64,000 nt of DNA from contig JAPLDQ010000047.1 in the NCBI GenBank assembly GCA_026391675.1, forward strand, positions 117,753-181,752, written 5' to 3'. Origin of the DNA: Bacteroidota bacterium (GTDB lineage Bacteria > Bacteroidota > Bacteroidia > Bacteroidales > JACABE01). Below are positions 1-6,626 of this stretch, piece after piece. The notes beneath the pieces are model-generated. The model was not told the DNA's origin, ran no database searches, and was given only the letters and a program-made list of their open reading frames with translations. A program made the translations under genes and the position numbers. Within the stretch, counting starts at the first letter, position 1. Each line of letters begins with the position of its first letter.

Positions 1-157
1 TTTCCTTTAAATGATAATCTTTTATACAAATTGATTTAAAAATAAATTCTGAACAATTAGATATATCTTGAATTATATCTTTTGCTTGTCTTTTTTGAGA
101 AATGGCTTTTTGATATCTTTCTATTGCTTCTTCCTCAAATTTATTTAATCTATTCAT
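1..157 (-). CDS. Partial hypothetical protein, N-terminal 52 residues
   Basis: An open frame on the minus strand starts with ATG at 157 and runs off the left edge without a stop. The visible part begins MNRLNKFEEEAIERYQKAIS, is rich in Glu, Lys and Gln, and looks helical. It includes one Cys about 35 residues in. The next ATG upstream (160-162) is followed at once by TGA, so 157 is the only sensible start. No family was recognised. It diverges from the RNA candidate that starts near 253. The call rests on the open frame and amino-acid composition only. Confidence 0.45.
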   Translation of the reverse strand, partial: MNRLNKFEEEAIERYQKAISQKRQAKDIIQDISNCSEFIFKSICIKDYHLKE

Positions 158-216
158 TTCATTTGGAGTATTCAAAATTCAGATTTAATAAGTTAAAATA
201 TTAATCTTGTATGTGC

Positions 217-245
217 TTGACAAATAAATCCATTTAGTATATACT
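217..245 (+). promoter_or_regulatory. Strong sigma70-like promoter of the RNA candidate
   Basis: TTGACA at 217-222 is followed, after a 17-base spacer, by TATACT at 240-245. A start site near 253 would give an RNA ending at the hairpin at 421-444. This differs from the TTTG/TAATTTTG promoters used by the tRNA genes in the same window. Confidence 0.55.
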
Positions 246-252
246 AGCTATT

Positions 253-455
253 AGCTTGGGGTTTTAGAGGGGTATCCATTGGATTCCCCAAGTTTAATTC
301 AAGCATTTGGTCTCGGCTGTACCACTTATCCTTCCAAGTTGAAGGTTAAGGACAGAGGCCGTCTGTTAATGCTTTGATACCTGCAGCGAGACGTTACTGC
401 GAAAAAACTAAAAATATTTTAAGCCATACAAAAAAGTATGGCTTTTCTTTTCCTT
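253..455 (+). ncRNA. Structured small RNA candidate, about 200 nt, unidentified
   Basis: There is no convincing reading frame, but structure is dense. GGGGTATCC (262-270 region) can pair locally with GGATTCCCC. Alternatively GGTATC can pair with GATACC near 380, closing a long rod whose arms are AAGCATT/AATGCTT around 301 and 370. Inside the rod lie CGGC/GCCG and a hairpin CCTTC-loop-GAAGG. The first two pairings exclude each other. A perfect promoter-like element lies just upstream and an intrinsic terminator at the end, so an independent transcript is likely. Length and rod shape recall 6S-type RNA, but the asymmetric internal loop does not fit well. I could not match tmRNA, SRP RNA or RNase P RNA. 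The function is unknown. Confidence 0.5.
421..450 (+). terminator. Intrinsic terminator of the RNA candidate
   Basis: AAGCCATAC (421-429) and GTATGGCTT (436-444) form a perfect 9-bp stem with a loop of six A, followed by a T-rich tail. It ends the transcript expected from the promoter at 217-245. Confidence 0.75.
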
Positions 456-1151
456 AAAACTGCTGTACTATATAGATAATTCTAGTATTTTCCTTTTTAA
501 ATATTCTAATTTTTAAACATTTTATTATAAAAATAAATATAGCAATATCTGATCTTGTGTTTTAATTTAACTATTTATAAAACTAATAATAATAGCTCAA
601 ATATAATTACTTATAAATAATCTTATAAAAGTGGTTTAAAACTAATTTAATCGTTCATAATTCATATTTAATGGTCTATATATTATATTTAAGCGTAAAA
701 ATTAAGTTAATAATTTATTTTTGATTATTGAGCATGATTTTGTTGTAATTGGATTACTAAAAGAGGTATTATTCTAATAAATGAAATAGATGATATTTTA
801 TAAAAAAATTAAGATAGATTTATTAATTGTATTTTATTTTTGTACTTTTGTAATGTTAAAAATGTTCTTATAGAAGCTTAATATTATCAAAAGCCTGAAT
901 TGCTTGGTGGTTTAACCACAAAAGAATCAAGTTTCAGTGATTAATTTTAATAATACATTAAGCATGTTAAGAACAGTTTTTAAATTTTTATATTTCCTTT
1001 TTGAAGAAAATTCTTCATTTCTACCTATTATTTTATTTGTGAAAAATCGTCCACCTCCAATATTTGACTGGATAAAATATTAATTTTTATTTATTTTTTA
1101 GAATCTCATGTTCTTGAAAATCCATGACCAATAAATTTTTTTACTTTACTA
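456..1151. other. AT-rich stretch without a gene
   Basis: Apart from the palindrome-armed element at 856-983, I see no gene-length reading frame, tRNA or obvious promoter here. The sequence is extremely rich in A and T, more so than the housekeeping regions to the right. Confidence 0.5.
856..983. repeat. Palindrome-armed element, MITE-like or structured RNA
   Basis: The outer arms TTAAAAA (856-862) and TTTTTAA (977-983) enclose TGTTCTTA (863-870) / TAAGAACA (968-975), with one unpaired G at 976. Inside are GCTTAAT (876-882) / ATTAAGC (957-963), then CTGAA (895-899) / TTCAG (933-937), CTTG (903-906) / CAAG (928-931) and a tip GTGG-TTTAA-CCAC (907-919). The pairings nest correctly from the outside in. 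Long imperfect inverted arms around a short core suit a miniature inverted-repeat element. A folded RNA is the alternative. Confidence 0.4.
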
Positions 1152-1682
1152 ATGTCAAATATGGATAAAGAGAATAAAAGAGATGTTTTTAAAGCCCTGG
1201 ATCATTACATAGCAAATGTAGTAGATGGGAGAATTGCATATTATATTAAAAGAAATAAGCTTTTAACCACAGATAAGAAAGTTTTATATTCTCTATCTCA
1301 ACCAATAACTATTGTTTTTCCATTGGGTTGGCATCCTTTAAAGATAGAAAAACTTAATGTTCTATATCAATATTTAAAAATCTTTGGAATAATTACTTGT
1401 GAATTTCATGAATTTGAAACTCATTTTATAGATAAAAGTAATGAGAAAATTCTATGGATTGGAAATCAAACCGAGTTAATGTATTTAATTTCAGAATTAA
1501 TACATCCTTTAAATCTAATACCTCCTCCTGCAAAAAATAATTTAAACTTCATAATCTCATGCCATTTTAGAGATTTGAATGGTGATTTTAATCCTGAAAT
1601 TTTAAAAGTTTCTAAATCAAAAGGTGTTGGCAAAAAAGACAGACTTGCCATACTTAATGAAATAATAGAAGCATTAAAATAA
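1152..1682 (+). CDS. RteC-like hypothetical protein (paralogue A)
   Basis: A 176-residue soluble protein without a signal peptide or membrane segment. Residues 60-130 carry a pattern that recurs in the next gene: F-x2-F-x2-HF, then I-x-W-x-G-x2-T-x-L-x-YL, then a hydrophobic helix and IP. A similar W-x-G-x2-T-x-L signature is, from memory, typical of RteC, the regulator of Bacteroides conjugative transposons, so it may be a distant member of that group. ATG at 1152 follows a short AT-rich leader; no clear ribosome binding site is seen, which is common in this phylum. The neighbourhood (paralogue, DUF3853, alpha-CTD-like protein) fits a mobile element. The family assignment is tentative. Confidence 0.5.
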   Translation: MSNMDKENKRDVFKALDHYIANVVDGRIAYYIKRNKLLTTDKKVLYSLSQPITIVFPLGWHPLKIEKLNVLYQYLKIFGIITCEFHEFETHFIDKSNEKILWIGNQTELMYLISELIHPLNLIPPPAKNNLNFIISCHFRDLNGDFNPEILKVSKSKGVGKKDRLAILNEIIEALK

Positions 1683-1850
1683 ATTAGGAGTTAACGTATA
1701 GTTTACCTTAAAATTATTAATTATAAGTAATCTCAAAGTTGCATATAAAGCTAATATATTTTTATTTTTTTGTATTTAATTATTTAATAAAACCAAATAA
1801 TTTAGAATTGAATTAATACACTGCTTTTTTTAAAGTAACTTTAAAATAAT

Positions 1851-2354
1851 ATGAATAAAACTTTAATTAATAAATCTGGTGAGCAATTCTGCAAAAATTG
1901 TAATGCATTAACAAGACAATCTCTTATAATTGATATAAATCAGAACTCAATTAATCACCCATCAACAACAAGCAAAATTGGTTGGATAGAAAAAGAGAGA
2001 TTATTAATTTCATTACATAATCAACTATTTAATTATGGTCTGATTGATAGTAAATTTGATGCTTTTCAAAAACATTTTTGGGGTAATTCCATTGGAATTA
2101 ATAATTATATTAAATGGTATGGAGAAATTACTCAATTAGTATATTTGTTTGACTTACTTATTACTTACAATTGCATCCCTAATCACCGAAATAAAAGGCA
2201 TAAAATTTTAATAGAACATTTTTGTAATCGTTTTGGAGAAACATTAAATAATACAAGTCTACGAACAATGCTTAACCAGTTACGAAATGAATCAAATGGA
2301 TGCACAATGATTAATGAAATTTTCGAAAAGTTAGAAAATGATAAAACCTCATAA
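1851..2354 (+). CDS. RteC-like hypothetical protein (paralogue B) with CxxC
   Basis: A 167-residue soluble protein. The N-terminus has a CKNC pair that could bind metal. The centre repeats the pattern of the preceding gene: a helix, F-x2-F-x2-HFWG, I-K-W-Y-GE-I-T-x-L-x-YLF, and an IP about 13 residues later. Overall similarity to the gene at 1152 is low but the motif order is the same, so the two probably arose by an old duplication. As with paralogue A, RteC is the nearest group I can suggest. The intergenic spacing of 168 bases suggests separate expression from its neighbour. No catalytic residues are evident. Confidence 0.5.
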   Translation: MNKTLINKSGEQFCKNCNALTRQSLIIDINQNSINHPSTTSKIGWIEKERLLISLHNQLFNYGLIDSKFDAFQKHFWGNSIGINNYIKWYGEITQLVYLFDLLITYNCIPNHRNKRHKILIEHFCNRFGETLNNTSLRTMLNQLRNESNGCTMINEIFEKLENDKTS

Positions 2355-2426
2355 ATTAATCATTATTAATTCGAAAAAGTAAATGATAGGTTAAATCTAG
2401 TTTGAAAATAATAATAAGCAAAATTT

Positions 2427-2726
2427 ATGAATGAAAATAAGGTAACTTTTGAATCTATGCCATTGGCCGTTTCAGAAATATTAAATAAATTAGATAAAAT
2501 TGAAATGATAATCAATTCAAGGTCAGTTCAACAGCCTGTTTCTTCAGATCCGGAACCTTATATTTACGGGATTAAAGGTTTGGCGAAATTTTTAAATATT
2601 AGTACAGTCACTGCCCAGCGGGTTAAAAATAGTGGCAGAATTCCCTTTTCACAAATGCAAAGGACTATAATTTTTAAAAAGGATGATGTACTAAAGTCAT
2701 TATCCAATAGTTATAATGTCAAATAA
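2427..2726 (+). CDS. DUF3853 family DNA-binding-like protein
   Basis: A 99-residue protein. The N-terminal third is helical and variable. Residues 45-99 contain the conserved part Y-I-x-G-I-K-GLAKFLNIS-x-VTAQR-x-K-x-SG-x-IP, followed by F-K-K-D-D-V-L. This is the usual DUF3853 layout and resembles the small winged-helix fold of excisionase and MerR-type proteins, with the SGRIP stretch as a beta wing. Proteins of this kind are common in Bacteroidota integrative elements, where they are thought to act as excision or regulatory factors; that role is inferred. It lies 72 bases after paralogue B on the same strand. Confidence 0.75.
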   Translation: MNENKVTFESMPLAVSEILNKLDKIEMIINSRSVQQPVSSDPEPYIYGIKGLAKFLNISTVTAQRVKNSGRIPFSQMQRTIIFKKDDVLKSLSNSYNVK

Positions 2727-2784
2727 AGTGCTTTTATTAAAAAAATTCTAGTTCTTTTTGAAAAAGCTTTTTGGAATAATATTT

Positions 2785-3093
2785 TCAAGAATAATAATTC
2801 TCTAAGTTGTAGTTAAACCTTTTTAAAAGATTTTCAAATTCTGTCACTGATTTTGCCCCAATATTGGGAGTTTTTAATAGTTTTTTTCTATTTAATTCAT
2901 TAATAAATTTATATTCTTTTGAATAATTATTTAAAGCATTAAACATTCGAATTGACAATTGATGTTTATGTTCTTTAATAAAATCCTCAAATGTAATATT
3001 TGCTTGTTTTATTGCTTTTCTTTCTGAAATTATTTTATCCAATTCAAGAAACTGATCCTCAGTTAACGAATCAACGATTTTTTTAAAATTCAT
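2785..3093 (-). CDS. Free-standing RNA polymerase alpha-CTD-like protein
   Basis: A 102-residue protein. The N-terminal half is a charged helical region. Residues 46-98 read like the C-terminal domain of the RNA polymerase alpha subunit: LSIRMFNAL matches the LSVRxxNxL helix, and LLKTPNIGAKSVTEFENLL matches the helix-hairpin-helix L-x-NxGxKSxxE. It has no polymerase assembly domain. In alpha this region contacts UP-element DNA and activators, so a small protein of this type could bind DNA or redirect polymerase; that is inference. It is convergent with the DUF3853 gene and has operator-like repeats upstream. Confidence 0.65.
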   Translation of the reverse strand: MNFKKIVDSLTEDQFLELDKIISERKAIKQANITFEDFIKEHKHQLSIRMFNALNNYSKEYKFINELNRKKLLKTPNIGAKSVTEFENLLKRFNYNLENYYS

Positions 3094-3130
3094 AGTGTTT
3101 TTTAAGCAAATATAATAAAGTATTTACATT

Positions 3131-3184
3131 TTTGCATTAATTTTAAATGTAAAAAATTACATATTTTACTTTAAATTTGCATTA
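3131..3184. promoter_or_regulatory. Operator-like repeats upstream of the alpha-CTD-like gene
   Basis: TTTGCATTA occurs twice in the same orientation (3131-3139 and 3176-3184). Between them is an inverted repeat ATGTAA-AAAA-TTACAT at 3147-3162. On the minus strand a TATATTTG element of the Bacteroidota -7 type lies between these sites and the start at 3093. The arrangement suits regulator binding, but no regulator can be assigned. Confidence 0.35.
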
Positions 3185-3296
3185 GTTATTTGATATCATC
3201 TAAAGTTAAAATGCATAATTTATTAAAGCTGTAAATTAAACATTTAGTTAATTATTTGACGATGTATCATATCTATTATATTTAGATAAAAATGAA

Positions 3297-3320
3297 TTTT
3301 GTGTGTAGTTTTGTGTGTAG
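3297..3320. repeat. Tandem 12-bp repeat beside the tRNA, possible island border
   Basis: TTTTGTGTGTAG is present twice back to back (3297-3308 and 3309-3320). It lies 59 bases from the 3' end of the tRNA at 3379, just outside the tRNA terminator. Integrases often recognise such direct repeats near tRNA 3' ends. No integrase is visible inside the window, so the role is open. Confidence 0.3.
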
Positions 3321-3321
3321 A

Positions 3322-3362
3322 CATAAAAAAAGAGATTGATAAATCTCTGATTATCAATCTCT
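3322..3362 (-). terminator. Intrinsic terminator of the tRNA-Ile2 transcript
   Basis: AGAGATTGATAA (3331-3342) and TTATCAATCTCT (3351-3362) form a perfect 12-bp stem with an 8-base loop. Read on the minus strand the stem is followed by a run of U, encoded by the A run at 3324-3330. Confidence 0.85.
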
Positions 3363-3378
3363 TATATTGTTTTTTAAG

Positions 3379-3452
3379 TGGTCCCACCTGGACTTGAACC
3401 AGGGGCCTACTGATTATGAGTCAGTTGCTCTAACCAACTGAGCTATAGGACC
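3379..3452 (-). tRNA. tRNA with anticodon CAT, probably tRNA-Ile2 (lysidine type)
   Basis: 74 nt without an encoded CCA. Acceptor GGTCCTA/TGGGACC, D arm GCTC/GAGC, anticodon arm ACTGA-CTCATAA-TCAGT, T arm CCTGG-TTCAAGT-CCAGG and discriminator A. The anticodon CAT could be elongator Met or Ile2. The acceptor stem has C4-G69 and C5-G68, the pairs known in E. coli to let TilS tell tRNA-Ile2 from tRNA-Met, so Ile2 is favoured. A consensus promoter (3480-3510) and a terminator (3331-3362) flank it. Confidence 0.9.
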
Positions 3453-3479
3453 AATAGCAATACGCTATTTTTGAGTTTG

Positions 3480-3510
3480 CAAAATTACTAAAATGTAGGT
3501 AAATACCAAA
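3480..3510 (-). promoter_or_regulatory. Consensus Bacteroidota promoter for tRNA-Ile2
   Basis: On the minus strand, TTTG (3507-3510) is followed after 19 bases by TAATTTTG (3480-3487), matching the -33 TTTG and -7 TAnnTTTG elements of this phylum. The next base is C, giving TAATTTTGC. Confidence 0.8.
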
Positions 3511-3515
3511 TTTTA

Positions 3516-4172
3516 ATGCAAAAAAATATATTTAAGGAAAAAGAAATAAAAAATATCATCTTTGATTATGGTGGTGTTATTCTTAATATCGATTACCAGC
3601 TAACAGTGGATGCTTTTATGGAATGCGGTCTTGATAATTTCAATGAGCTGTATTCCAAGGCTAGTCAAAATCATCTTTTCGATAAGCTGGAAACGGGTAA
3701 AATAAGTCCTGCTTCATTCAGGCAGGGCATCAGGGATATCAGCGGTCTGACAATTAGCGATGAGCAGATTGACTATGCCTGGAATAAAATTATACTGGAT
3801 ATGCCACGGCACAGAATTGATTTCTTGCTTAAACTGAAAAAAAAATACCGCATCTTCCTGCTGAGCAATACCAATAAGATACATTACGACTTTTACCTTA
3901 AACAGCTGCAAGATATGGGCTTTTCCGGTTTTGATGCCATTTTTGAAAAAGCCTGGTTCTCCCATGAAATCGGGCTGCGTAAGCCGGATCCCGCAGTGTA
4001 TAGCTATGTGTTGGAAGAAAAATTGCTGCTGCCGAAATCTACTTTATTTATTGATGATTCCTTACAAAATATAAGCATTGCCAATGAAATGGGTATTCAA
4101 TGCCATTGGCTGCAACAGGGAGCTGAATTTGAAATGCTGTTTGATGATGAATTGAATTTTCTGAAAAAATAA
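3516..4172 (+). CDS. HAD-superfamily phosphatase (YihX-like, subfamily IA)
   Basis: 218 residues, soluble. Motif I is IIFDYGGVIL near residue 15, giving the nucleophilic Asp; the usual second Asp is replaced by Gly, as in the YihX-type sequences. Motif II is FLLSNTN around residue 115, motif III the Lys in GLRKPDPAVY around 155, and motif IV LFIDDS around 177. A helical cap of subclass 1 lies between motifs I and II. YihX of E. coli is a glucose-1-phosphatase, but substrates vary widely in this group, so a sugar phosphate is only a guess. The start at 3516 lies inside the divergent spacing to tRNA-Ile2. Confidence 0.8.
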   Translation: MQKNIFKEKEIKNIIFDYGGVILNIDYQLTVDAFMECGLDNFNELYSKASQNHLFDKLETGKISPASFRQGIRDISGLTISDEQIDYAWNKIILDMPRHRIDFLLKLKKKYRIFLLSNTNKIHYDFYLKQLQDMGFSGFDAIFEKAWFSHEIGLRKPDPAVYSYVLEEKLLLPKSTLFIDDSLQNISIANEMGIQCHWLQQGAEFEMLFDDELNFLKK

Positions 4173-4272
4173 GACCGAAGTCCGAAGTAGGAAATGGCGG
4201 CAGAACTTAGTGAAATTATCGGGCCCATTATTTACAATGCACTTCTACCAAATGCCTAATGCCTATTAACAT

Positions 4273-4301
4273 AAAAAAAGGGCTGGAATATTTCCAACCC
4301 T
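4273..4301 (-). terminator. Intrinsic terminator of the tRNA-Phe transcript
   Basis: In the minus-strand RNA, AGGGUUGGAA and UUCCAGCCCU (from 4292-4301 and 4279-4288) pair over 10 bp with one G-U, and a 3-nt loop. A run of U from 4273-4278 follows. Confidence 0.85.
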
Positions 4302-4308
4302 TTAGCGG

Positions 4309-4381
<73 letters not shown>

Positions 4382-4398
4382 TCCAATTAATAGGACTG

Positions 4399-4428
4399 CA
4401 AAATTAGTGTTTTTTTTGAAACTGCAAA
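4399..4428 (-). promoter_or_regulatory. Consensus promoter for tRNA-Phe
   Basis: On the minus strand TTTG (4425-4428) is followed after 18 bases by TAATTTTG (4399-4406), again continued by C. It has the same layout as the tRNA-Ile2 promoter. Confidence 0.8.
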
Positions 4429-4473
4429 AAAATATTTCTATTTTTCAGTCAAAACTTTAATTGAAATCAAAAA

Positions 4474-5706
4474 TTATTGTAAATGAATGTGTTGCAGAAT
4501 AATTTCAGTAGCTCCTTTATTCGATTTAACATAGTTTGAGCAAATTTGCCGGGTTTTTTCCAGATATGTTTTATCTTCGAGCAATTGATGGATTTTATTT
4601 TTAAAATCTTCGTAATCAATAAATTCAAAAGCTCCTTCCAGTTTAATTAAGGCAACAGCCTCAGCAAATTTTTCATAATTAGGACCGATTAATACAGGAT
4701 TTCCAAATGTAGCTGCTTCAAGAATATTATGAATACCTTTACCAAATCCACCGCCAATCAATGCAATAGTGGCATATTGGTATAAATGGGAAAGAATTCC
4801 GATAGTGTTAATAATCAAAACTTTCGCCTCGGTTATATTGTTTTCATCAGCTTCAGTAAAAAGTACTGAAGGTAAAGGGATTTTAGTTTGCAATTCCTGT
4901 ATCCGCTCAGCATTGGTTTCGTGTGGAGCAATGATATAAAGTAAATCAGGATATTCAGTCCGCATAAAATCAATTAAAAAACTTTCGTCTTCTTCCCAGC
5001 TGCTTCCGGCCAGTAAAATATTATGCGTTGATTTAAATTTTTGAATCAGCGGAAATGATTTCTTTGTTTCTGCAATCTCATAAACCCTGTCGAAACGGGT
5101 GTCACCACTAACTGTAACATTGTTAAAGCCTATGGAAACCAATAAATTTTTACTTTGCTGGTGCTGCACAAAAAAATGGGTAAAAGAGTGTAATTGTTTA
5201 CGAAACCAGATACCATAAGGAGTAAAAAAATGTTGTGAAGGCCTGAATATGCCTGATATCAAATAAACCGGAATATTTTTTTTCTTTAAAATTCCAAGGT
5301 AATTGAACCAGAATTCGTATTTGATGAAAAAAACCAGCTCAGGATTAAAAATTTCTATAAATCGTTTAGCATTACAAGGAGTGTCGATGGGAAGATAATA
5401 AATGAAATCAGCAAGGGGATAATTCTTGCGGACTTCGTAACCTGAAGGTGAAAAAAAAGTAAGCAGTATCTTGTATTCCGGATGCAGTGATCTGAATTTT
5501 TCAATTACTGTGCGTCCCTGTTCAAATTCACCTAAGGAAGCAGCATGAAACCAGACGATTTTGGTATTTTCTAGATGTAAATTTTCAAGTTCTTTAAAAA
5601 GACCTTTTCTACCATTCCACCAGCTTTTAGCCTTTGAATTAAAAAAGGAAAAGATAAAGATTCCCCAGTAATATAAATAAATTCCAATATTATAAAGGAG
5701 TCTCAT
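4474..5706 (-). CDS. waaA: 3-deoxy-D-manno-octulosonic acid (Kdo) transferase
   Basis: 410 residues, the usual length for WaaA/KdtA. It transfers Kdo from CMP-Kdo to the lipid A precursor at the inner face of the cytoplasmic membrane. The N-terminus has one hydrophobic membrane anchor (residues 5-22). HAASLGEFEQG near residue 55-65 contains the Glu that serves as catalytic base in this family. The GT-B C-terminal half has LLAGSSWEEDE around 232-242, IIAPHE around 257, and GGGFGKGIHNILEAATFGNPVLIGPNYEKF around 315-345, which binds the nucleotide. It follows the outer-membrane protein gene by 3 bases and so shares its promoter. This implies a Kdo-bearing lipopolysaccharide or lipooligosaccharide. 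Confidence 0.95.
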   Translation of the reverse strand: MRLLYNIGIYLYYWGIFIFSFFNSKAKSWWNGRKGLFKELENLHLENTKIVWFHAASLGEFEQGRTVIEKFRSLHPEYKILLTFFSPSGYEVRKNYPLADFIYYLPIDTPCNAKRFIEIFNPELVFFIKYEFWFNYLGILKKKNIPVYLISGIFRPSQHFFTPYGIWFRKQLHSFTHFFVQHQQSKNLLVSIGFNNVTVSGDTRFDRVYEIAETKKSFPLIQKFKSTHNILLAGSSWEEDESFLIDFMRTEYPDLLYIIAPHETNAERIQELQTKIPLPSVLFTEADENNITEAKVLIINTIGILSHLYQYATIALIGGGFGKGIHNILEAATFGNPVLIGPNYEKFAEAVALIKLEGAFEFIDYEDFKNKIHQLLEDKTYLEKTRQICSNYVKSNKGATEIILQHIHLQ

Positions 5707-5709
5707 ATA

Positions 5710-6462
5710 CTAATTATAGTAAAATTTTTCGGGAGAGCGTTGATAAAGTGGGAAAATCCAGCCAATTTTGATTCCAAAAAAACTGTCTTTGTAAATATTA
5801 TTATCTTTTTTCATCATTACAAAATCATAATCCCGCATTGATTTTGTCCAGCCTTGTGTAAATTCAAAACCTGCATAAAAATTAGTTAATCTTTTATCGC
5901 TTAAATGAATAAAACCAACAAATTCACTTATAGCTAATCCGCTTGATAAGCGGTCGTAACCACGGGCATAATCACCCATCAGCTGAGGTGTATTGTTATT
6001 ATCAACTTCAATGCGGATACCGTGCTGCAGATAACCAACACTTCCGAGCAACAATAAACCGGAATTAGGATTGGTATTCAAAACCGGTATTATTTTTCCT
6101 AATTTAAAAGCAGTATAAAAGCCTCTTTCAAACATTTTAGTATCTGTAAATGTTCCTTCTCTTGATATGACATAGCCTTCAGAAGTAGCAATATTTTTAA
6201 TAATCTGATCATATACTTTTACCTCATTTCCGAAAATATAATTGAAATCCACGCCAATAATCCAGTTGCTTCTGGTTTTAAATGAAAAGGATGCACCTAA
6301 AGCTGAATTGTTTCCATACCTGTCAGCCAAATCACCACCGGAAAACTGAAATGAATAGGATACTGAAATTAATCCTGCAAAAGCTGAAGAATCCTTCAGA
6401 CTTATTTGTGCTTTTGCCTGAGAAATAATAAAAAGGAATAAAAGGAATAGAATTTTCTTCAT
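5710..6462 (-). CDS. Outer-membrane beta-barrel-like exported protein
   Basis: 250 residues with a clear signal peptide (MKKILFLLFLFIISQAKAQ, cut after AQ). The rest alternates in short amphipathic strands typical of small beta-barrels, with a GASFSFKTRSNWIIGVDFNYIFG pair early and a final strand FGIKIGWIFPLY near the C-terminus. Length and composition resemble the conserved exported protein often placed before waaA in Bacteroidota, though I cannot name a family. It is co-transcribed with waaA (3-base gap) from the promoter at 6489-6520. An envelope role is inferred from that partner. Confidence 0.7.
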   Translation of the reverse strand: MKKILFLLFLFIISQAKAQISLKDSSAFAGLISVSYSFQFSGGDLADRYGNNSALGASFSFKTRSNWIIGVDFNYIFGNEVKVYDQIIKNIATSEGYVISREGTFTDTKMFERGFYTAFKLGKIIPVLNTNPNSGLLLLGSVGYLQHGIRIEVDNNNTPQLMGDYARGYDRLSSGLAISEFVGFIHLSDKRLTNFYAGFEFTQGWTKSMRDYDFVMMKKDNNIYKDSFFGIKIGWIFPLYQRSPEKFYYN

Positions 6463-6488
6463 TAAAATTGTATTTAACGCTGATAACG

Positions 6489-6520
6489 CAAAATTAATAA
6501 AATCATTATTATAGTTTCAA
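6489..6520 (-). promoter_or_regulatory. Promoter of the outer-membrane protein-waaA operon
   Basis: On the minus strand TTG (6518-6520) is followed after 21 bases by TAATTTTG (6489-6496) and then C. It is divergent from the element at 6571-6578. Confidence 0.65.
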
Positions 6521-6570
6521 TTTTATTCATTATATTTCATAAATTAGCCTTAAGCGTATAAAATATTATT

Positions 6571-6578
6571 TAATTTTG
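6571..6578 (+). promoter_or_regulatory. -7 element upstream of the nucleotide-sugar genes
   Basis: TAATTTTG followed by C, 48 bases before the ATG at 6627. No good -33 TTTG is seen at the usual distance, so the promoter is only partly supported. Confidence 0.45.
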
Positions 6579-6626
6579 CACGTATATTATACTTGCAATT
6601 AATTTAAATTAAAATATAGATTGACG

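Noticed and set aside
253..455. tmRNA, SRP RNA or RNase P RNA
   Set aside because: No tRNA-like ends or tag frame, no SRP tetraloop region, and no conserved RNase P core such as the GAGGAAAGUC motif.
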